Shown here: positions 62,000 to 64,000 of the stretch, one piece after another
How positions within the stretch are numbered: the stretch's first letter is position 1
How the letters are laid out: every line of letters starts with the position of its first letter
Assembly (NCBI RefSeq): GCF_000769115.1
Contig: NZ_JQZV01000013.1
Span: 43,150 to 107,149 of the forward strand
Origin: Porphyromonas canoris
GTDB lineage: Bacteria; Bacteroidota; Bacteroidia; Bacteroidales; Porphyromonadaceae
Direction: 5' to 3'
DNA: 64,000 bases
The notes under the pieces: model-generated
The model's database searches: none
What the model was told of the DNA's origin: nothing
Seen by the model: only the letters and a program-made list of their open reading frames with translations
Translations under genes and position numbers: made by a program

Positions 62000-62080
62000 T
62001 TCTTTAAAATAAATTTCCCGAACAGCTTCGGATAGACCTCTGCAACGGTACGTATGAAAAAGAATTTGTAACTTCCCACG

Positions 62081-63319
62081 ATGAAAATAGAGCACTACAC
62101 ACTCAGTAACGGTATCAGAGTGGTTTTTCTTCCCACCAAAGGAGCCGTGACATACGCCGGTATGGGCATCCGATCCGGTACACGGCACGAAACGGAAGGT
62201 ATAGAAGGCATCGCTCACTTCGTTGAACACATGCTGTTTAAGGGCACTACTGGGCGAAAGGCATGGCATATACTCAACAGGATGGAAGCCATCGGCGGAG
62301 AGCTCAATGCCTTTACCACGAAAGAGGATACATTTATATATACCATTGCGCCTAAGGGTGAGATCGGACGTTCAATGGAGTTGATCGGAGATATATGCTT
62401 TCGTTCCACATTCCCCGTACACGAACTGGAGAGGGAGCGAACCGTGGTGATGGACGAGATCAACGTCTATAAAGACACGCCCGGAGAGCAGATCTTCGAC
62501 GACTTTGAGGCGCTTCTTTTTCCCGGTCATCCGTTAGGCAGAAGGATTCTTGGCACTAAAGAGTCGCTTCTGAAGATGACAAGAGAGGATTGTGTCCGCT
62601 ATGTCCGGGACAACTTTACCCCCGACAGAATGCTCTTTTTCTGTATGGGACCCACCAATCTGAAGCGTATCATAGAGCTGGGAGAGCGTCATTTCGATCC
62701 TTTTGCATCCCTTTCCGAGATCTCTTCGCAGGCTCCTCAAAAGCTCCTTACCTCTTCTCTGCACGAGGTGGAGCGCGGTTCTTATCAGAGTCATGTGGTT
62801 CTTGGCGGCATGGGTCCCGATATGTACGACAAAGAGAGGCAGTCTGCCTCTGTCCTGATGAACATCCTTGGCGGTCCGGGCATGAACAGCCGTCTGAATG
62901 TGGCTCTTCGGGAGAAGCGCGGATGGGTCTACAACGTGGAGGCATCCCTTACCGGGCTTAGCGATGCAGGCTATTGGCAGATCTATTTCGGTTGCGATCC
63001 CGGCTATCGCAAGCGTGCATTGAATCTGGTACACCGGATTTTGGATGAGTTGATGCAGAATAAGCTCTCTCCGGCAAGGCTTCAAGCGGCTCTTAAACAG
63101 ACAGCCGGACAGCTCTCCATAAGTGCAGAGCAGACAGAGCAGACCTTTCTGTCTCTCGGGAAGTTGTCGCTCTACGACAAAGAGTTTGAACCTTTGGAGG
63201 TGATTATAGACAAGATCCGCGCCATCACTGCCGAGCAGATTCAAGCGGCGGCACAGCGGATGTTCGACAAAAACAACAGGTTGGCGTTGGTCTACAACGG
63301 CTCCGAACAGACAGAATAG
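62081..63319 (+). CDS. M16 family zinc peptidase
   Basis: A 412-residue pitrilysin-type peptidase of the small bacterial (PqqL/YmxG-like) class. The inverted zinc motif HFVEH is in AHFVEHMLFKG, with the distal Glu in ERERTVVMDEINVYKDTPGE; the C-terminal inactive half is present (GGPGMNSRLNVALREKRGWVY). No signal peptide, so probably cytoplasmic. It is followed after 5 bases by the glutaminyl-cyclase-like gene. Confidence 0.9.
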   Translation: MKIEHYTLSNGIRVVFLPTKGAVTYAGMGIRSGTRHETEGIEGIAHFVEHMLFKGTTGRKAWHILNRMEAIGGELNAFTTKEDTFIYTIAPKGEIGRSMELIGDICFRSTFPVHELERERTVVMDEINVYKDTPGEQIFDDFEALLFPGHPLGRRILGTKESLLKMTREDCVRYVRDNFTPDRMLFFCMGPTNLKRIIELGERHFDPFASLSEISSQAPQKLLTSSLHEVERGSYQSHVVLGGMGPDMYDKERQSASVLMNILGGPGMNSRLNVALREKRGWVYNVEASLTGLSDAGYWQIYFGCDPGYRKRALNLVHRILDELMQNKLSPARLQAALKQTAGQLSISAEQTEQTFLSLGKLSLYDKEFEPLEVIIDKIRAITAEQIQAAAQRMFDKNNRLALVYNGSEQTE

Positions 63320-63324
63320 ATAAG

Positions 63325-64000
63325 ATGAACAGATTGCTTACACTCTTGTTTTCCACGGCGGTATGCTCTTTGGGGATATGCGCCTCCTGCGACAGCAAGA
63401 GCAACAATTCCCAACAGGAAGACAACACAGAGGCTTCCGCCTCCCAGACTCCCATGGCTGTGGAAACTCCTTTCCGTGCAGACAGCGCCTATATGCACAT
63501 CGAACGTCAGGTCTCATTCGGACCGAGAGTGCCTAACAGTGCGGGACACGCACGCTGCGCAGACTATCTCGTGGAGACCCTTGAGCGTTACGGATTTGTC
63601 GTGACAAGGCAGCGCGCAGACCTCAAAGCCTACGATGGTACGGTGCTTAAAGCACAAAACATCATCGCGGAGTATATGCCCGAAAGAGCCAAGCGCATCC
63701 TGCTCTTCGCTCACTGGGATACACGCCCCATTGCAGACCATGACAAAGACTCGGGCAAACGCCATCTCCCGATAGACGGAGCCGATGACGGAGCAAGCGG
63801 AGTAGGGGTCTTGCTGGAGCTGGCACGCAATATCTCGGAGAACGGATTTGCCAACTACGGCATAGACATCATATTCATGGATGCCGAAGACTATGGTGTA
63901 CCGGATGGCGTTATGGAGACCGGAGAGAGCAGCAGCTGGGCTTTGGGATCTCAATATTGGTCTTCCAACCCCCACAAGAAAGGGTACAGTGCCGAGTTTG
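63325..64000 (+). CDS. M28-fold glutaminyl cyclase-like lipoprotein, partial
   Basis: The first 225 codons are visible; the gene leaves the window. A signal peptide with lipobox (LGICASC) is followed by a short linker and an M28 fold. Metal-site segments are LLFAHWDTRPIADHDKD, IDGADDGASGVGV and IIFMDAEDYG. HWDTRP and DAEDYG resemble the P. gingivalis glutaminyl cyclase, which converts N-terminal Gln of exported proteins to pyroglutamate. A plain M28 aminopeptidase is the alternative. It fits with the T9SS gene sprA in this window, as many exported proteins here begin with Gln after cleavage. Confidence 0.78.
   Translation, partial: MNRLLTLLFSTAVCSLGICASCDSKSNNSQQEDNTEASASQTPMAVETPFRADSAYMHIERQVSFGPRVPNSAGHARCADYLVETLERYGFVVTRQRADLKAYDGTVLKAQNIIAEYMPERAKRILLFAHWDTRPIADHDKDSGKRHLPIDGADDGASGVGVLLELARNISENGFANYGIDIIFMDAEDYGVPDGVMETGESSSWALGSQYWSSNPHKKGYSAEF

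Overview
The window is chromosomal DNA from a member of the Bacteroidota, most likely Bacteroidales close to Porphyromonas. The evidence is an SprA/Sov type IX secretion (T9SS) translocon gene next to ruvA, gldE followed by a phosphopantetheinyl transferase, a glutaminyl-cyclase-like M28 lipoprotein, families that I associate mainly with Bacteroidota (DUF2851, DUF695, YfhO, the DUF5117/5118-type zinc protease, the TGS-kinase), and many promoters with the Bacteroidota -33/-7 pattern (TTTG, 18-21 bases, TAnnTTTG) with weak Shine-Dalgarno sequences. I see no tRNA, rRNA, insertion sequence, prophage or CRISPR array. Gene content is largely housekeeping.

Layout. 1-191: start of a surface lipoprotein gene running off the left edge. 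790-4599: a leftward cell-surface O-acylation cluster (two SGNH proteins and an MBOAT acyltransferase). 4768-9507: purN, a UvrA paralogue and DUF2851. 9670-12181: acpP, fabF, rnc. 12519-25004: a long leftward run of M24 peptidase, GT2, YfhO, birA, ruvA and sprA. 25137-28126: a small membrane protein, rpiB and transketolase. 28203-30995: BASS transporter, DUF695 and RlmD. 31634-33464: a queuosine unit (precursor transporter, queC, queF) preceded by a sequence that strongly resembles a preQ1-I riboswitch. 33579-40118: a leftward run of K+ channel, zinc metalloprotease, ABC-F, GNAT and ssb. 41290-45266: CapA-like protein and two lipoproteins. 45380-47739: gldE, PPTase, glyoxalase-like protein. 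48429-50614: rsmA and mgtE. 50689-56511: flippase-like protein, TGS-kinase, Na/Pi transporter, GNAT-like protein. 56590-58482: yceD, rpmF, fabH. 59182-61925: glycosyltransferase, PspC-domain protein, PadR regulator. 62081-64000: M16 peptidase and a partial glutaminyl-cyclase-like gene.

Three themes join the genes. Fatty acid synthesis: acpP-fabF, yceD-rpmF-fabH and a PPTase. T9SS and the cell surface: SprA, GldE, the glutaminyl-cyclase-like lipoprotein, the O-acylation cluster and glycosyltransferases. Queuosine: a self-contained import and synthesis operon.

The most unusual content is in the long intergenic gaps. Three of them (40666-41212, 47794-48342, 58593-59142) hold copies of one non-coding element of 547, 549 and 550 bp. 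Each copy starts at a T-rich tract just after a gene stop codon in the same orientation, carries four 21-23-bp repeats with a TAAACACGTTTA-like core, and ends in its own hairpin plus T tract. Three other gaps (410-493, 12334-12417, 31272-31355) hold exactly four 21-bp degenerate units (84 bp each) with the palindromic core ATCAAGnCTTGAT. I recognise neither family.
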